A stretch of DNA of 60,169 nt from Spirochaetales bacterium (GTDB taxonomy: Bacteria; Spirochaetota; Spirochaetia; JAFGXN01). The stretch covers positions 1-60,169 of the forward strand of contig JAFGXN010000131.1 in the NCBI GenBank assembly GCA_016936615.1. Reading direction: 5' to 3'. Below the pieces are notes generated by a model, which was not told the DNA's origin, searched no databases, and saw nothing but the letters and a program-made list of their open reading frames with translations. The position numbers and the translations under genes are program-made. Positions 30,529 through 40,709 of this stretch are shown here, one piece after another (position 1 is the stretch's first letter; each line of letters opens with the position of its first letter).

Positions 30529-32892
30529 GTGAAAACAATAATCCTAACAATCTATGTAGCGATATCTGTGGTTCTTTCATGCCGAAGCCCAGGATCTTCA
30601 ATCTTTGAGCTTCTAAACGAGGGGAAAAAGCCGATAACAGAATCAAATCCTCAGTTAGAAAAAATTTCTGGTGACTATGGCGAAACAAATATTAAAATAT
30701 CGACCCAAGAACCAAGGGTTTCGCAGGGGTTATTCAATAATAAAATTGAAATATACTGGGACAACATAAGCAATGCAAAATATTGCGCAATATACAGAGT
30801 CAAAGGTGAAACAAGATTAAACTCGCAAACAGACAAAATAGAACCGTTTATTCCAGACAGCGAATTTCCTGCAAGGATTGCTGAAGTTTTGGCAACAAAC
30901 AGGAATTTTACAGATTCACTATGCCAGCCAAACACAATCTATTTCTACGCAATAAAAGGAGTTTCAGAAGATAAAACTTCTGAAGGACAACCCAGCTATT
31001 TCTATCTAGGATACAGACTTAGCCCACCAACAATGATTATGGCAGAAAACAAAGACTCAAAACAAAAGATAGGAATCTCATGGGATCAAAGCTTTGGCGC
31101 AGAATCATATAAAGTTTATAGAGCAAAAAGCTCCCCAGAAAGTGAATACCTACTTATTGGTGAATCAGCAACAACCTATTTTGAAGATCACAGACTCTCA
31201 AACACCCCGCCCAAGCCTGGTCAAAAATATTACTACAAGATCAAGTCAGTTAAGAATCTCTCAATAGAATCATCTCTCAGCAACCACAGCAACAGTGGCG
31301 AAATCGTCTCCGAATATGCCTGCGCACCACCAGAGCTAGTAACTGCCTCTCGTGCAGAATCTGCCGACTCAATTATAGTTGCTTGGGATGAATCTGAGAA
31401 TGCAGAGAGATACTGCATATACAGAGCCACAGACCCCAACAATCTGTTTTCCAAGCTCTCAGAAACTAATGAGAATTTTTTCATCGATAGCGAAATCGAA
31501 CACGGCAGGAACTATTTCTACCAAGTCGCTGCGATAAATTCTGCCAATCTTGAAGGCACTAAATCAAAGCTAATTATCTTCCCCGAAGCTGATGCTGATC
31601 TCTGCATATCACCAAGCCAAGGCTACTCTCTAGGCAAGGTAGACAAACTACTAGTGTTAGAGAGCAGCTTAGGTCAGATATTTTTCTATTGGGAAAAAGT
31701 AAAAAAAGCCGACTACTACGCAATTTTTTCCCAAGATAGAGATGGAGAGACAATAGAGATTGCAAATTTTCTATCAGATACTAGATTCAGCACAAGCAAC
31801 TCAGAATTAAGTGAAAATAAATTTTTTATAAAAGCTTGCAGGGAGATAGGCAACCAAACAATATGTAGTGCAGATTATCTCATCACAGAAGCTTGCTCTC
31901 CCCTACCTTCGGAGATTACAACAAGCGATAGCCTATTCGAACTAACCGAGGATGGCCGAATAATCTCAAAAAATATTATTAAATGGGAAGATCTTGGCTT
32001 TATAAAATACAATATCTTGAAAAAAGAGTATGCAACCGACAATTTCGAGAGGATAGGCTCAGCCTTAATCAATGGATTGTTCGTAGATTTGAATTTTGAA
32101 CCGCGAAGCTATGATTTTTTCCAGGAGCTAATACCACAGATAGCTTCTACCGTGGAAGATAGAAGAACATCTCTGAAACATGCTTTATCTGCAGAATACA
32201 AGATTGAGGTAATCCTTGATGAAGAGCAGGAAATAATTGAAACAAGCCCTGCATTCTCAGCATTTATGATGCCGACGTTTGAAGAAATTTTTTACATAAT
32301 GCAATTCGCCCAGGATTGTGCCACAAACAAGATGACAAATAAATCTGTATTCTCAGGACTCTATCCCAAAGGAGAATCTGATCCTGGGATATTATCAGGC
32401 GAGATAAAGTTCAGCTTTATCCCAGACGGTATCCAAAGATGCGGCAATGTTGTCTTCGAGCTCAACAACTACTCAGACTGGCCTGGTATTATACTAAAAA
32501 ACAGCTACAAGGAGCAATATTTCGAGAATGCCCAGGCCCCGATAACAAACTCACGTGTAAACAACATACACAGCGACACACTTCAGATGAGCGGACTATT
32601 CCATGTAAGCCGCAGAGCAAATCTCAAACTTAACCCAGACAACACAGTCGCAAATGGAACAGTCACGCTAGAGGTTCTAAATGTGGGAACCTACACGATT
32701 ACAGTTACTGATGAGAACAATATATACAATACCTTTCAAATCACAGATAGATGCCCTGGAGGACGCAACGCAACTATAGGAGGAATCGTAGCAGATGGAC
32801 ATACTCAAAGATATGATCAAACAACACTCTCGAAATTCGCAGTCTTTGAGATAAGAGGGATTAACACAAGTGAGATGACTATTAGGGAGTAA
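30529..32892 (+). CDS. Predicted lipoprotein with FN3-like repeats, tandem paralogue 2
   Basis: GTG-start MKTIILTIYVAISVVLSCRSPG (lipobox); co-linear similarity with 27928..30321 along its whole length. Confidence 0.8.
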   Translation: MKTIILTIYVAISVVLSCRSPGSSIFELLNEGKKPITESNPQLEKISGDYGETNIKISTQEPRVSQGLFNNKIEIYWDNISNAKYCAIYRVKGETRLNSQTDKIEPFIPDSEFPARIAEVLATNRNFTDSLCQPNTIYFYAIKGVSEDKTSEGQPSYFYLGYRLSPPTMIMAENKDSKQKIGISWDQSFGAESYKVYRAKSSPESEYLLIGESATTYFEDHRLSNTPPKPGQKYYYKIKSVKNLSIESSLSNHSNSGEIVSEYACAPPELVTASRAESADSIIVAWDESENAERYCIYRATDPNNLFSKLSETNENFFIDSEIEHGRNYFYQVAAINSANLEGTKSKLIIFPEADADLCISPSQGYSLGKVDKLLVLESSLGQIFFYWEKVKKADYYAIFSQDRDGETIEIANFLSDTRFSTSNSELSENKFFIKACREIGNQTICSADYLITEACSPLPSEITTSDSLFELTEDGRIISKNIIKWEDLGFIKYNILKKEYATDNFERIGSALINGLFVDLNFEPRSYDFFQELIPQIASTVEDRRTSLKHALSAEYKIEVILDEEQEIIETSPAFSAFMMPTFEEIFYIMQFAQDCATNKMTNKSVFSGLYPKGESDPGILSGEIKFSFIPDGIQRCGNVVFELNNYSDWPGIILKNSYKEQYFENAQAPITNSRVNNIHSDTLQMSGLFHVSRRANLKLNPDNTVANGTVTLEVLNVGTYTITVTDENNIYNTFQITDRCPGGRNATIGGIVADGHTQRYDQTTLSKFAVFEIRGINTSEMTIRE

Positions 32893-32928
32893 AAAAACTA
32901 ACAGAAATCTAACAGACAACTAATATTG

Positions 32929-32957
32929 TTGATTTTTTAGAAATTTTCTTTTATGAT
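32929..32957 (+). promoter_or_regulatory. Sigma70-like promoter for outer-membrane protein gene
   Basis: TTGATT - 17 nt - TATGAT; places the transcription start downstream of the ORF-track ATG and supports the start codon at 32980. Confidence 0.55.
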
Positions 32958-32979
32958 TAATAATAACATGGAGGGTTTG

Positions 32980-34020
32980 ATGAAAACTAAAGTAAAAATA
33001 TTTTTATGCCTAATTTTCCTTTTTGCGATTTTTCCTGTCATCGCAGAAGAAGAAAAAAAAGAAGAAGCAAGCGAGACTAAGACAGAGCAAGCACAAGCAG
33101 AAGAGACTAAGAAAAAAGTTGAACCAAAAATCTCTTTTCAATTATCTGAATATATAGAAGTCCATAGTAATGGATTTGATTTCTCTGGAACAACAATTGG
33201 ATTCTTTCAGGATGCCTTCTTCTCAAGAACATCAGCAAAGGCGAATGTTGCTCTACCTTTTGACTTTTACACTATGAACATTTGGGTCGAAGATGACTTT
33301 GATTTCAGACTAAATTATAAAGAAGATTTATCGACTGAAAATGATATAAACTTAAGAGGACGAAATAGAATCTATCTTGGAATGAACAACAACTTCAAGT
33401 TTAAAAACACAACCTTTGGCCTTAATCTTGAGCTAAGGTTAGAATCAGACATGAGGGATCTTAGTGGAACACAATCAAAAAAAACCGCAATAAGATTTAA
33501 TCCTAATATTACGATTGGCGGAAAATACGACTGCGGATTTGCATGGAGAACAGCAACATTTTTCTCATTCATCTTTGACTCAACTAGCTACGGAACAGAT
33601 ACCCCACTAAGCCTCTTTGACTTCGAAGCATACTACAACTTCTCATACGATTTTATGCAACATGTCGAAGGTTCATCAGCTAAAGGGTGGATATTCCTAG
33701 ACAACCAGTTAGCAACTTATATTGGCGGAGTCTACACTGATAGCCCAGCTCCCGTCTACCTATATGATATTCTAACTACAGGACTTAACTTTGACATCTC
33801 TGGATTCCAGCCTAAGATTGGCGCAGCATTCTGGTTCAACAAACATAGTTCTTTTTATGGCTCATACGGAGGGCTAGCCCTAGGTCTTGGCTATAAAAAA
33901 GATAATTTATCAATAAATGTTGATTACATCGGCGGTCGAGCAATGACCGAAGAGACTGCTACAGGATACAGCGCGAACTGGCTTAGCAGGATTACAACCT
34001 CAGTCAAGTTCAGCTTCTAA
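32980..34020 (+). CDS. Predicted outer-membrane beta-barrel protein
   Basis: MKTKVKIFLCLIFLFAIFPVIAEEEKKEE signal peptide, beta-rich body, C-terminal SRITTSVKFSF. Confidence 0.65.
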   Translation: MKTKVKIFLCLIFLFAIFPVIAEEEKKEEASETKTEQAQAEETKKKVEPKISFQLSEYIEVHSNGFDFSGTTIGFFQDAFFSRTSAKANVALPFDFYTMNIWVEDDFDFRLNYKEDLSTENDINLRGRNRIYLGMNNNFKFKNTTFGLNLELRLESDMRDLSGTQSKKTAIRFNPNITIGGKYDCGFAWRTATFFSFIFDSTSYGTDTPLSLFDFEAYYNFSYDFMQHVEGSSAKGWIFLDNQLATYIGGVYTDSPAPVYLYDILTTGLNFDISGFQPKIGAAFWFNKHSSFYGSYGGLALGLGYKKDNLSINVDYIGGRAMTEETATGYSANWLSRITTSVKFSF

Positions 34021-34035
34021 CTTCACAGATTCAAG

Positions 34036-34057
34036 CCAGCCGAAAGGCTGGTTTTTT
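34036..34057 (+). terminator. Rho-independent terminator
   Basis: CCAGCC-GAAA-GGCTGG-TTTTTT. Confidence 0.9.
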
Positions 34058-34169
34058 GCATGATAATTCTATACTTTTTTAGTAGGATTTCATTTTTTCC
34101 CCATTCTACTGATTGACAGATTATGAAGTTTTCTCTATCTTTTTACTATAAACATTTAGTGAGGTAAAT

Positions 34170-35378
34170 ATGAAAGCGATTAAAATGGCAGAAAATATCT
34201 ATAGAGTTGGGGCAAATATTGAAAATGGCGACCTTTTCGAGGGGATGTGGCCTATTCCTGATGGAGTTTCCCTTAATGCGTATGTTCTAACAGGGCTGAA
34301 AACAGCTCTTATCGACCTTGTACGAGATTGGGACAATGCCCCTGACGAATTAACAAAGCAGATTGATGAGCTAGGTATAAAAAAATTTGATTACCTGATT
34401 CTTAACCATATTGAGCCAGACCACACAGGCTGGTTAAATGGGTTTTTGAGGAAACATCCTGATACAAAGATCTTAACTACAAAGAAAGGTGCTGCAATGA
34501 TTGAAGGATTCTACCACGTCACTGAGAATGTCTCTGTGGTAAAATCAGGAGATACTCTTGACCTTGGAAAGGGAATCGAGCTGGTATTTGAGGAGATCCC
34601 AAATGTTCATTGGCCTGAGACAATGGTTACCTACGAAAAGAGCTCAGGAATCCTCTTTGCGTGCGATGCTTTTGGCTCTTACGGCTCAATCTCAGAGAAG
34701 GTCTTTGATGACCAATTATCCGAAGAAGAACACGCTTTCTACGATAGAGAGTCGCTTCGGTATTATGCAAACATTGTCGGGAGTTTTTCAGTATTTGTTC
34801 AACGAGCTGTAGCAAAGCTTGCAGATCTAGAGATCAAGATGATTGCTCCTTCGCATGGAATTATCTGGAGAGAGAATCCATCTGAAATAATAAATCGCTA
34901 TCTAAAGTTCGCTTCTTACATGAACGGTCCTGCCGAGCCAGAGATAACTATCGTGTGGGGAAGCATGTACGGAAATACAAAAGAAGTGCTAACATCAATC
35001 ATCGAAGGAATCAGATCCGAAGGTGTTGTGGTTCATGTTCATCAGACACCAGACGAAGATGTCTCATGGGCTCTAGCCTCAGCATGGAAATCTCGTGGAC
35101 TAGTTCTTGGTATGCCAACCTACGAATACAAGATGTTCCCACCAATGAGCGCAGTCATCGATATGTTTGAGCGAAAACACATCAACAACAAGAAAGTTCT
35201 CAGATTCGGCTCTTACGGCTGGTCAGGTGGTGCGCAGAAAGAGTTTGACAAGATCACAGAAGGGCTGAAGTGGGATTGCATGGAACCAGTTGAATGGCAA
35301 GGTCGTGCAAAAGAAGAAGACCATAAGAAGGCCTACGAAAGCGGCAAAGCACTTGCAAAGGCAATCAAAGAGATGTAA
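34170..35378 (+). CDS. A-type flavoprotein / flavodiiron protein (FprA-like)
   Basis: Beta-lactamase-like diiron motifs LNHIEPDHTGWL, FACDAFGSYG, PSHGIIWR plus C-terminal flavodoxin domain (WGSMYGNTKEV). Confidence 0.93.
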   Translation: MKAIKMAENIYRVGANIENGDLFEGMWPIPDGVSLNAYVLTGLKTALIDLVRDWDNAPDELTKQIDELGIKKFDYLILNHIEPDHTGWLNGFLRKHPDTKILTTKKGAAMIEGFYHVTENVSVVKSGDTLDLGKGIELVFEEIPNVHWPETMVTYEKSSGILFACDAFGSYGSISEKVFDDQLSEEEHAFYDRESLRYYANIVGSFSVFVQRAVAKLADLEIKMIAPSHGIIWRENPSEIINRYLKFASYMNGPAEPEITIVWGSMYGNTKEVLTSIIEGIRSEGVVVHVHQTPDEDVSWALASAWKSRGLVLGMPTYEYKMFPPMSAVIDMFERKHINNKKVLRFGSYGWSGGAQKEFDKITEGLKWDCMEPVEWQGRAKEEDHKKAYESGKALAKAIKEM

Positions 35379-35394
35379 TTTTCACCTCGCAATA

Positions 35395-35432
35395 AAAAAC
35401 CCCCTTGAAATCAATTTTTCAAGGGGGTTTTT
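35395..35432. terminator. Terminator after flavodiiron gene
   Basis: AAAAACCCCCTTGAAA-TCAATT-TTTCAAGGGGGTTTTT, long symmetric stem. Confidence 0.9.
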
Positions 35433-35441
35433 AGTTCGAAG

Positions 35442-35665
35442 TACACTGCCCTGGCAGGGTGGATTAGTTCTTCGAACTCTCTTTAACTTCCTGCTTGGCA
35501 GTGATCCCTGCTGGCAATGCTTCGCATTACCCACGCAGGGGTTGAGGTATACCTCAACCTGAACTGCCCTGGCAGGTTGTTTGAGTTCATTCTGAACTCT
35601 CTTTAACTTCCTGCTTGGCAGTGGGTACACTGCCCTGGCAGGGTGTTTGAGTTCATTCTGAACTC
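35442..35665. repeat. Cluster of three related palindromic repeat units (TACACTGCCCTGGCAGG...GAGTTCATTCTGAACTC...CCTGCTTGGCAGTG)
   Basis: Units at 35442-35503, 35561-35623 and 35626-35665, plus extra palindromes (GTTGAGGTATACCTCAAC; CCTGCTGGCAATGC-TTC-GCATTACCCACGCAGG). Confidence 0.85.
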
Positions 35666-35669
35666 AAAC

Positions 35670-37103
35670 TTAATAACTCTTCGCAAATATTGCTAGGTTT
35701 TTGGCTTTTTTGTTGCAGCAGACGCAGGTTCCTTCTATGTTTTCTTGTCGGTCGAATGGGAGGACTCGTATGGTTGCTTTTGTGGCTTCTTTGATCTTAG
35801 CTTCGCATTCGCCTGAACCGCACCATAGAGATTCAGCAAAGCCGCCTTCGCCTTCATTGAAGAATTTCAGGAATTCGTCATAGTTGTTTATTTCAAATGT
35901 ATTTTCTTCTCGGTAAGCCCTAGCTTTTTCTAGCAAGGCAACCTGCATATCTTTTAAAATTTCATCTAGTGTATCAGAGATTTTGTCAAATTCTACAAAT
36001 ATCTTCTCGCCACTGTCGCGCCTAACAAGCACAGCTTTTCTATTCTCCATATCACGAGGACCTACTTCAATCCGCACTGGCATTCCGCACATCTCCCACT
36101 CCGAATATTTCCATCCAGGTGAGTTAGTGTCATCATAATCTTTGACAATTCTAAATTTTTCTGCAAGTATCTTATAAATTGAATCAGCATAATCAAGAAC
36201 TTCATCCTTGTTCTTCGCCTTGTAGATTGGAATCAATACTGCATCTTGTGGCGCAACCTTTGGAGGAAGCACAAGACCCTTATCGTCAGAATGGGTCATT
36301 ATCAAAGCGCCTATCAATCTGGTAGAAACTCCCCAGCTCGAAGCCCATACATAATCTAACTTGCCTTCTCGTGTCTGAAAGGTCACATCAAAGGCCTTTG
36401 CAAAGTTCTGCCCAAGAAAATGTGAAGTTCCCGCCTGTAGTGCCTTCTTATCTTGCATCATTGCTTCAATAGCATAGGTATTTATTGCTCCAGCAAACTT
36501 CTCTGACTGCGATTTAACACCTGTCAAAACTGGAACTGCCAAGATACCTTCCGCAAACTCTTTATATACATTCAACATCTTAATAGTCTCTTCTTCAGCC
36601 TCTTCAGATGTCTCATGGGCAGTATGTCCCTCTTGCCACAAAAACTCAGTTGTTCGCAAGAACATTCGAGTACGTTTTTCCCATCTAATAACATTTGCCC
36701 ACTGGTTCAGTAGCAATGGCAGATCTCGATATGATTGAATCCACTTCTTGTACATACTCCAGATAATTGTCTCAGATGTTGGTCGCAATACCAATGGTTC
36801 TTCAAGCTCAGATCCACCTGCATGAGTAACTACAGCTAGCTCAGGAGAGAACCCCTCGACATGTTCAGCCTCTTTTTTTAAAAAACTTTCTGGAATTAAC
36901 ATTGGGAAATAAGCATTTGAATGTCCAGTTGCCTTGAACATCTTATCTAAATTCGACTGGATAGCCTCCCACAACGCATAGCCTCTTGGTCGAATAACCA
37001 TACAACCCTTCACTGGCGAATAATCTGCTAACTTCGCGTTCAAAACAATATCAACATACCAGTCTGAGTAACTTTCAGACCTCGGAGTAATCTTTTCTGC
37101 CAT
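35670..37103 (-). CDS. proS: Prolyl-tRNA synthetase, archaeal/eukaryal-type (ProS3-like)
   Basis: [61 protein letters not shown]; about 478 aa, C-terminal CVCC zinc-like motif. Start trimmed from 37115. Confidence 0.93.
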   Translation of the reverse strand: MAEKITPRSESYSDWYVDIVLNAKLADYSPVKGCMVIRPRGYALWEAIQSNLDKMFKATGHSNAYFPMLIPESFLKKEAEHVEGFSPELAVVTHAGGSELEEPLVLRPTSETIIWSMYKKWIQSYRDLPLLLNQWANVIRWEKRTRMFLRTTEFLWQEGHTAHETSEEAEEETIKMLNVYKEFAEGILAVPVLTGVKSQSEKFAGAINTYAIEAMMQDKKALQAGTSHFLGQNFAKAFDVTFQTREGKLDYVWASSWGVSTRLIGALIMTHSDDKGLVLPPKVAPQDAVLIPIYKAKNKDEVLDYADSIYKILAEKFRIVKDYDDTNSPGWKYSEWEMCGMPVRIEVGPRDMENRKAVLVRRDSGEKIFVEFDKISDTLDEILKDMQVALLEKARAYREENTFEINNYDEFLKFFNEGEGGFAESLWCGSGECEAKIKEATKATIRVLPFDRQENIEGTCVCCNKKAKNLAIFAKSY

Positions 37104-37200
37104 TTTACACCTCAAAATAAAAAAAATAGACAGACAACATAAGTTATCTGCCTTTTAGAATATCATTTATAGAAATTGCAATCAAGTAAGAGAAAATAAA

Positions 37201-37881
37201 TTATTTCAATTTTACAGTTTCAACCATATATCTAATAGAAAAACCATCTCCATCAATCTCTTTCTTCTCAATCACAAAGACAAGACTCTTGCAATCTGGA
37301 GACTTTATCACTTGAGCCACACTATAACCAAGGACACCTTCCCTCTTGTAGTTAGGATTCCCCACTTTGTACTGAACCATCGACCCATCCCCATCTGTAA
37401 TAGTCAAATTAAGGTAAAAAGAGGAAACTGTCTTTCCATTTTTTTTCTCAACAGATGGAACAAGCTCATACTCATACTCTTTTTTTTCTGAAAAATCCCT
37501 AAAATTCATATTCAGAGTATCGCCATCATCTGCCTTCACATAGATCATTCGGCCAACAACTGCGTGGTTAATAGTCCACTTTGCGATATTTGTAGAGATA
37601 TTACGCAACGCATTAAGCATCGCACCCTCAGGAGAGAGCCCCGAAACCGCAGTGCGAGTAAACTTGTAACGGTAGATACCATCTTTTACAAAACTATTCT
37701 TTGCAACATCTACGCAAAATACATTGGTATAGACATCTCCTTTTTCTGAAATTCCATACTCCGAAAATAAAAAATATTTTGAATCCTCTGAAAATCCTAA
37801 GTTTTTAAACGATGCGACATCTCCAGCAAAGGCTAAAGTTGTCAGACACATAGCTGTAATTATTAGAAAAATTTTTTTCAT
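37201..37881 (-). CDS. Secreted protein of unknown function
   Basis: Signal peptide MKKIFLIITAMCLTTLAFAGDVASFKNLGFSEDSKYFLFSEYG... Confidence 0.65.
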   Translation of the reverse strand: MKKIFLIITAMCLTTLAFAGDVASFKNLGFSEDSKYFLFSEYGISEKGDVYTNVFCVDVAKNSFVKDGIYRYKFTRTAVSGLSPEGAMLNALRNISTNIAKWTINHAVVGRMIYVKADDGDTLNMNFRDFSEKKEYEYELVPSVEKKNGKTVSSFYLNLTITDGDGSMVQYKVGNPNYKREGVLGYSVAQVIKSPDCKSLVFVIEKKEIDGDGFSIRYMVETVKLK

Positions 37882-37978
37882 GAATAAAATCCTCCATTTT
37901 TAGTATCGGAAGAAATGAAAAACTCTTAAATAAAGTATTTGTATTTACAAATAAATAACTAAAAACTATAATAGATAC

Positions 37979-38803
37979 ATGACAATAAAGACTCGAAACA
38001 TACTTTTGATATCTCTTTTGATAGTTACAATCTTTCCTATATCACTATACCTTTATTCTTCGATCTTCTTGTTGTCAGAATTGAACAACAGTGTCTTCGA
38101 ATTTTTCTATCCTGAGCTTGCTACACGCCCAGTAAAATATCTAATATTCTCAACTGGGGTGATGTTGCTCTACAGCGTGGTATCAAGTATTGTAACTTTT
38201 TTCTATTTCAGACGAACTGCATCTACTGAGATTTTCTTCTTTCTTTGCTTCCTCGCAACAATCTCATTCGAAGCACTCAAACCTTTTTCTGCCTCTTTCA
38301 TTGCGGCAAACATGGCAGACTACTACATCCTTATTTTTTCAAAACTCATCTATTTCGGTTATCTGCTTGGCTCATCCTTCCTTCTGATAGGAGCCTTCTT
38401 CTCAAAAGGTATAGACTACAAGAAAAACGAGTTAATCTTTGCCCTAATCACCATAACAATACTCTACATGGTCCTTAAAATACCATTCTACTCTATGGAA
38501 AATTTTGATAACAACTTTATATTCAGCCCATCTCTCAAAAATGAATTATTCATAGGAAGCATCTTGGCAGTTGTCTCTGGCGCTATTATCTATCTTCATT
38601 CAGGAATTAAACAGGCAAACAAAGATTTAATCCTTGCCGGAGTCGGCTATATAATGTTGATAACTTCAAGAGAGCTAATATTACAACTCCCCAACTTCAA
38701 CTCTGTGTATGTACCAACAATATTCTTACTACTACAAATTCCACTGATCCTCGGAACCTTTCTATTTGTAAAAAAAATCCACAATATTTATTTGTGGTAC
38801 TAA
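37979..38803 (+). CDS. Polytopic membrane protein of unknown function
   Basis: About 7-8 hydrophobic segments; no recognised domain. Confidence 0.6.
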   Translation: MTIKTRNILLISLLIVTIFPISLYLYSSIFLLSELNNSVFEFFYPELATRPVKYLIFSTGVMLLYSVVSSIVTFFYFRRTASTEIFFFLCFLATISFEALKPFSASFIAANMADYYILIFSKLIYFGYLLGSSFLLIGAFFSKGIDYKKNELIFALITITILYMVLKIPFYSMENFDNNFIFSPSLKNELFIGSILAVVSGAIIYLHSGIKQANKDLILAGVGYIMLITSRELILQLPNFNSVYVPTIFLLLQIPLILGTFLFVKKIHNIYLWY

Positions 38804-38863
38804 TTTGCAATCCCTACCTATTTTGTCTAAAATTTGACATATATAGAAATAAGGGGATACCAG

Positions 38864-40669
38864 ATGAAGGGATTCAAAAAAATTAAGACAAGAATGATTG
38901 TCCTATTTGGAGGAATATCAACAATTCTTCTAATTGTGTTTTCAATAGTAATTATCACTCTCGTAGCAAGAGTACAAAACAAGATAGTTAACGAGCTTTC
39001 TACTGAAATCTCGAAGGCAAGAGGAGCAGAGGTAGAGAAGTGGCTTGATGGACATCTTAATGAGATGAAAGCCTTTGCCGCTCTCGAAGTAATCAGAGGA
39101 AATAACTTCGAGGAGATTGGTAAATATCTACAACGAAGACACTCGAATCTCAACCCACAACAACTTCAAGTATTCTTCGCAGATCTAGAAGGAAAAGCCA
39201 TAACCTCTTCTGGAGTTCCAGCGAATATTGCAGATAGAGAATACTTCATAGACATCATGAAAAAAGGGAAAAAGTCGACAGTAAGCCAAGCAATTAAAAG
39301 TCGTGCCTCTGATAATATCGTGGTAGTTGTAGCTACTGAAGTCCTAGATTTTAACGGAAACAGAATAGGAATAATAGGAACAACAATATCTACAGAAAGC
39401 CTCTCTGAGGTTGTAAACAGCATGGTCTACCGCGGAGAAAATGTTGGATCAATAATTGATGGAAACGGTTGGGTAGTTGCCCACGCAAAAGAAGAGATGA
39501 TCATGACAATAAACTTTCTCGATGCAGAAGGATACACAGATTTAGAAATTATTGGAAACGATATTGTAAAAGGAATAGCTGGCAACAAGGAATTTATCCG
39601 CCCAAGCGGAGAGAGAGTAGATGCAATCTATGCACCAATACCGAATACTCCAAACTGGGCAGTTGCATACCTTATCCCACACAAAGCACTAAGCAGCGAT
39701 TTAAACAAACTCATCACAATAGTTTTAATTATTGTCCTTTTTATGATCCTCGGAATTATAATACTTGCAATAACTATTTCAAATATAATCTCCCGCCCAA
39801 TACTTAATGCAGTGAAGATTGCTGAATCTCTCTCAACAGGGGATATAAACTTTTCTATTGCAAAAAAAGATCTCAAACGGCAAGATGAGATAGGAACTCT
39901 ATCGGTAGCATTCCAGAAGCTCAAAACAAAGCTAAACAACGTTGTTAAAAATATACAAAATGCAGTAAGCGAGGTATCTAAAGGTAGCCACGAGGTCAAT
40001 AGCTCAGCACAAGAGATGTCGATGGGTGCTAGTGAACAAGCAAGCTCGACAGAGGAAATTTCAGCTTCAATGGAGCAGATGAGTGCTAGCATAAAGCAAA
40101 ACAGCCAAAATGCAGCAGAGACTGAAGCTATAGCAAAAGACTCAGCACACAATGCGGAAAAAGGTGGGGAAGCAGTAGATAAGACTGTGAATGCAATGAT
40201 TCAAATTGCTGACAAGATCACGATAATCGAAGAGATAGCACGAAACACCAATCTGCTAGCCTTGAATGCAGCTATCGAGGCAGCACGAGCAGGCGAGCAG
40301 GGGCGGGGATTCTCTGTAGTTGCTTCAGAGGTGAGAAAACTCGCTGAACGAAGCCAGAAGGCTGCAGGAGAAATCAAGGAGTTGTCGACCGACAGCGTAG
40401 CAATAGCAAAGAAGGCAGGGGAGATGCTCTCTCTTATAGTTCCGGATATCAAGAAAACTGCAGATCTAGTCCAAGAGATAAATTCTGCAAGTTCAGAACA
40501 ATCAGCTGGATCAGACCAGATTAACAGTGCAATACTACAACTTGATAAAGTTGTTCAGCAGAACGCAGCAGCATCCGAGGAGATGGCTGCAATGGCAGAG
40601 AGCCTCTCAGATCAGTCAGAATCATTACAGAAGATAATGCTATTCTTCAAAACTGATGAAAATAAATAA
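38864..40669 (+). CDS. Methyl-accepting chemotaxis protein with extracellular dCache-like domain
   Basis: TM-periplasmic-TM-HAMP-signalling layout; hairpin tip [40 protein letters not shown]. Start after AAGGGG RBS. Confidence 0.93.
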   Translation: MKGFKKIKTRMIVLFGGISTILLIVFSIVIITLVARVQNKIVNELSTEISKARGAEVEKWLDGHLNEMKAFAALEVIRGNNFEEIGKYLQRRHSNLNPQQLQVFFADLEGKAITSSGVPANIADREYFIDIMKKGKKSTVSQAIKSRASDNIVVVVATEVLDFNGNRIGIIGTTISTESLSEVVNSMVYRGENVGSIIDGNGWVVAHAKEEMIMTINFLDAEGYTDLEIIGNDIVKGIAGNKEFIRPSGERVDAIYAPIPNTPNWAVAYLIPHKALSSDLNKLITIVLIIVLFMILGIIILAITISNIISRPILNAVKIAESLSTGDINFSIAKKDLKRQDEIGTLSVAFQKLKTKLNNVVKNIQNAVSEVSKGSHEVNSSAQEMSMGASEQASSTEEISASMEQMSASIKQNSQNAAETEAIAKDSAHNAEKGGEAVDKTVNAMIQIADKITIIEEIARNTNLLALNAAIEAARAGEQGRGFSVVASEVRKLAERSQKAAGEIKELSTDSVAIAKKAGEMLSLIVPDIKKTADLVQEINSASSEQSAGSDQINSAILQLDKVVQQNAAASEEMAAMAESLSDQSESLQKIMLFFKTDENK

Positions 40670-40678
40670 TAAGCACAA

Positions 40679-40706
40679 AAAAGGGAAGACAAAGCGCTTC
40701 CCTTTT
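40679..40706. terminator. Bidirectional terminator between MCP and lgt
   Basis: AAAAGGGAAG-ACAAAGCG-CTTCCCTTTT. Confidence 0.8.
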
Positions 40707-40709
40707 ATT

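Noticed and set aside
35290-35562. 90-aa ORF running from the flavodiiron gene into the repeat cluster
   Set aside because: Overlaps fprA-like coding sequence, a terminator and palindromic repeats; not a plausible protein.
35442-35665. CRISPR array
   Set aside because: Repeats are palindromic mosaics of uneven spacing without unique spacers, and no cas genes are nearby.
39628-40152. 174-aa antisense ORF over the MCP
   Set aside because: Mirror of the conserved MCP coding frame; composition artefact.
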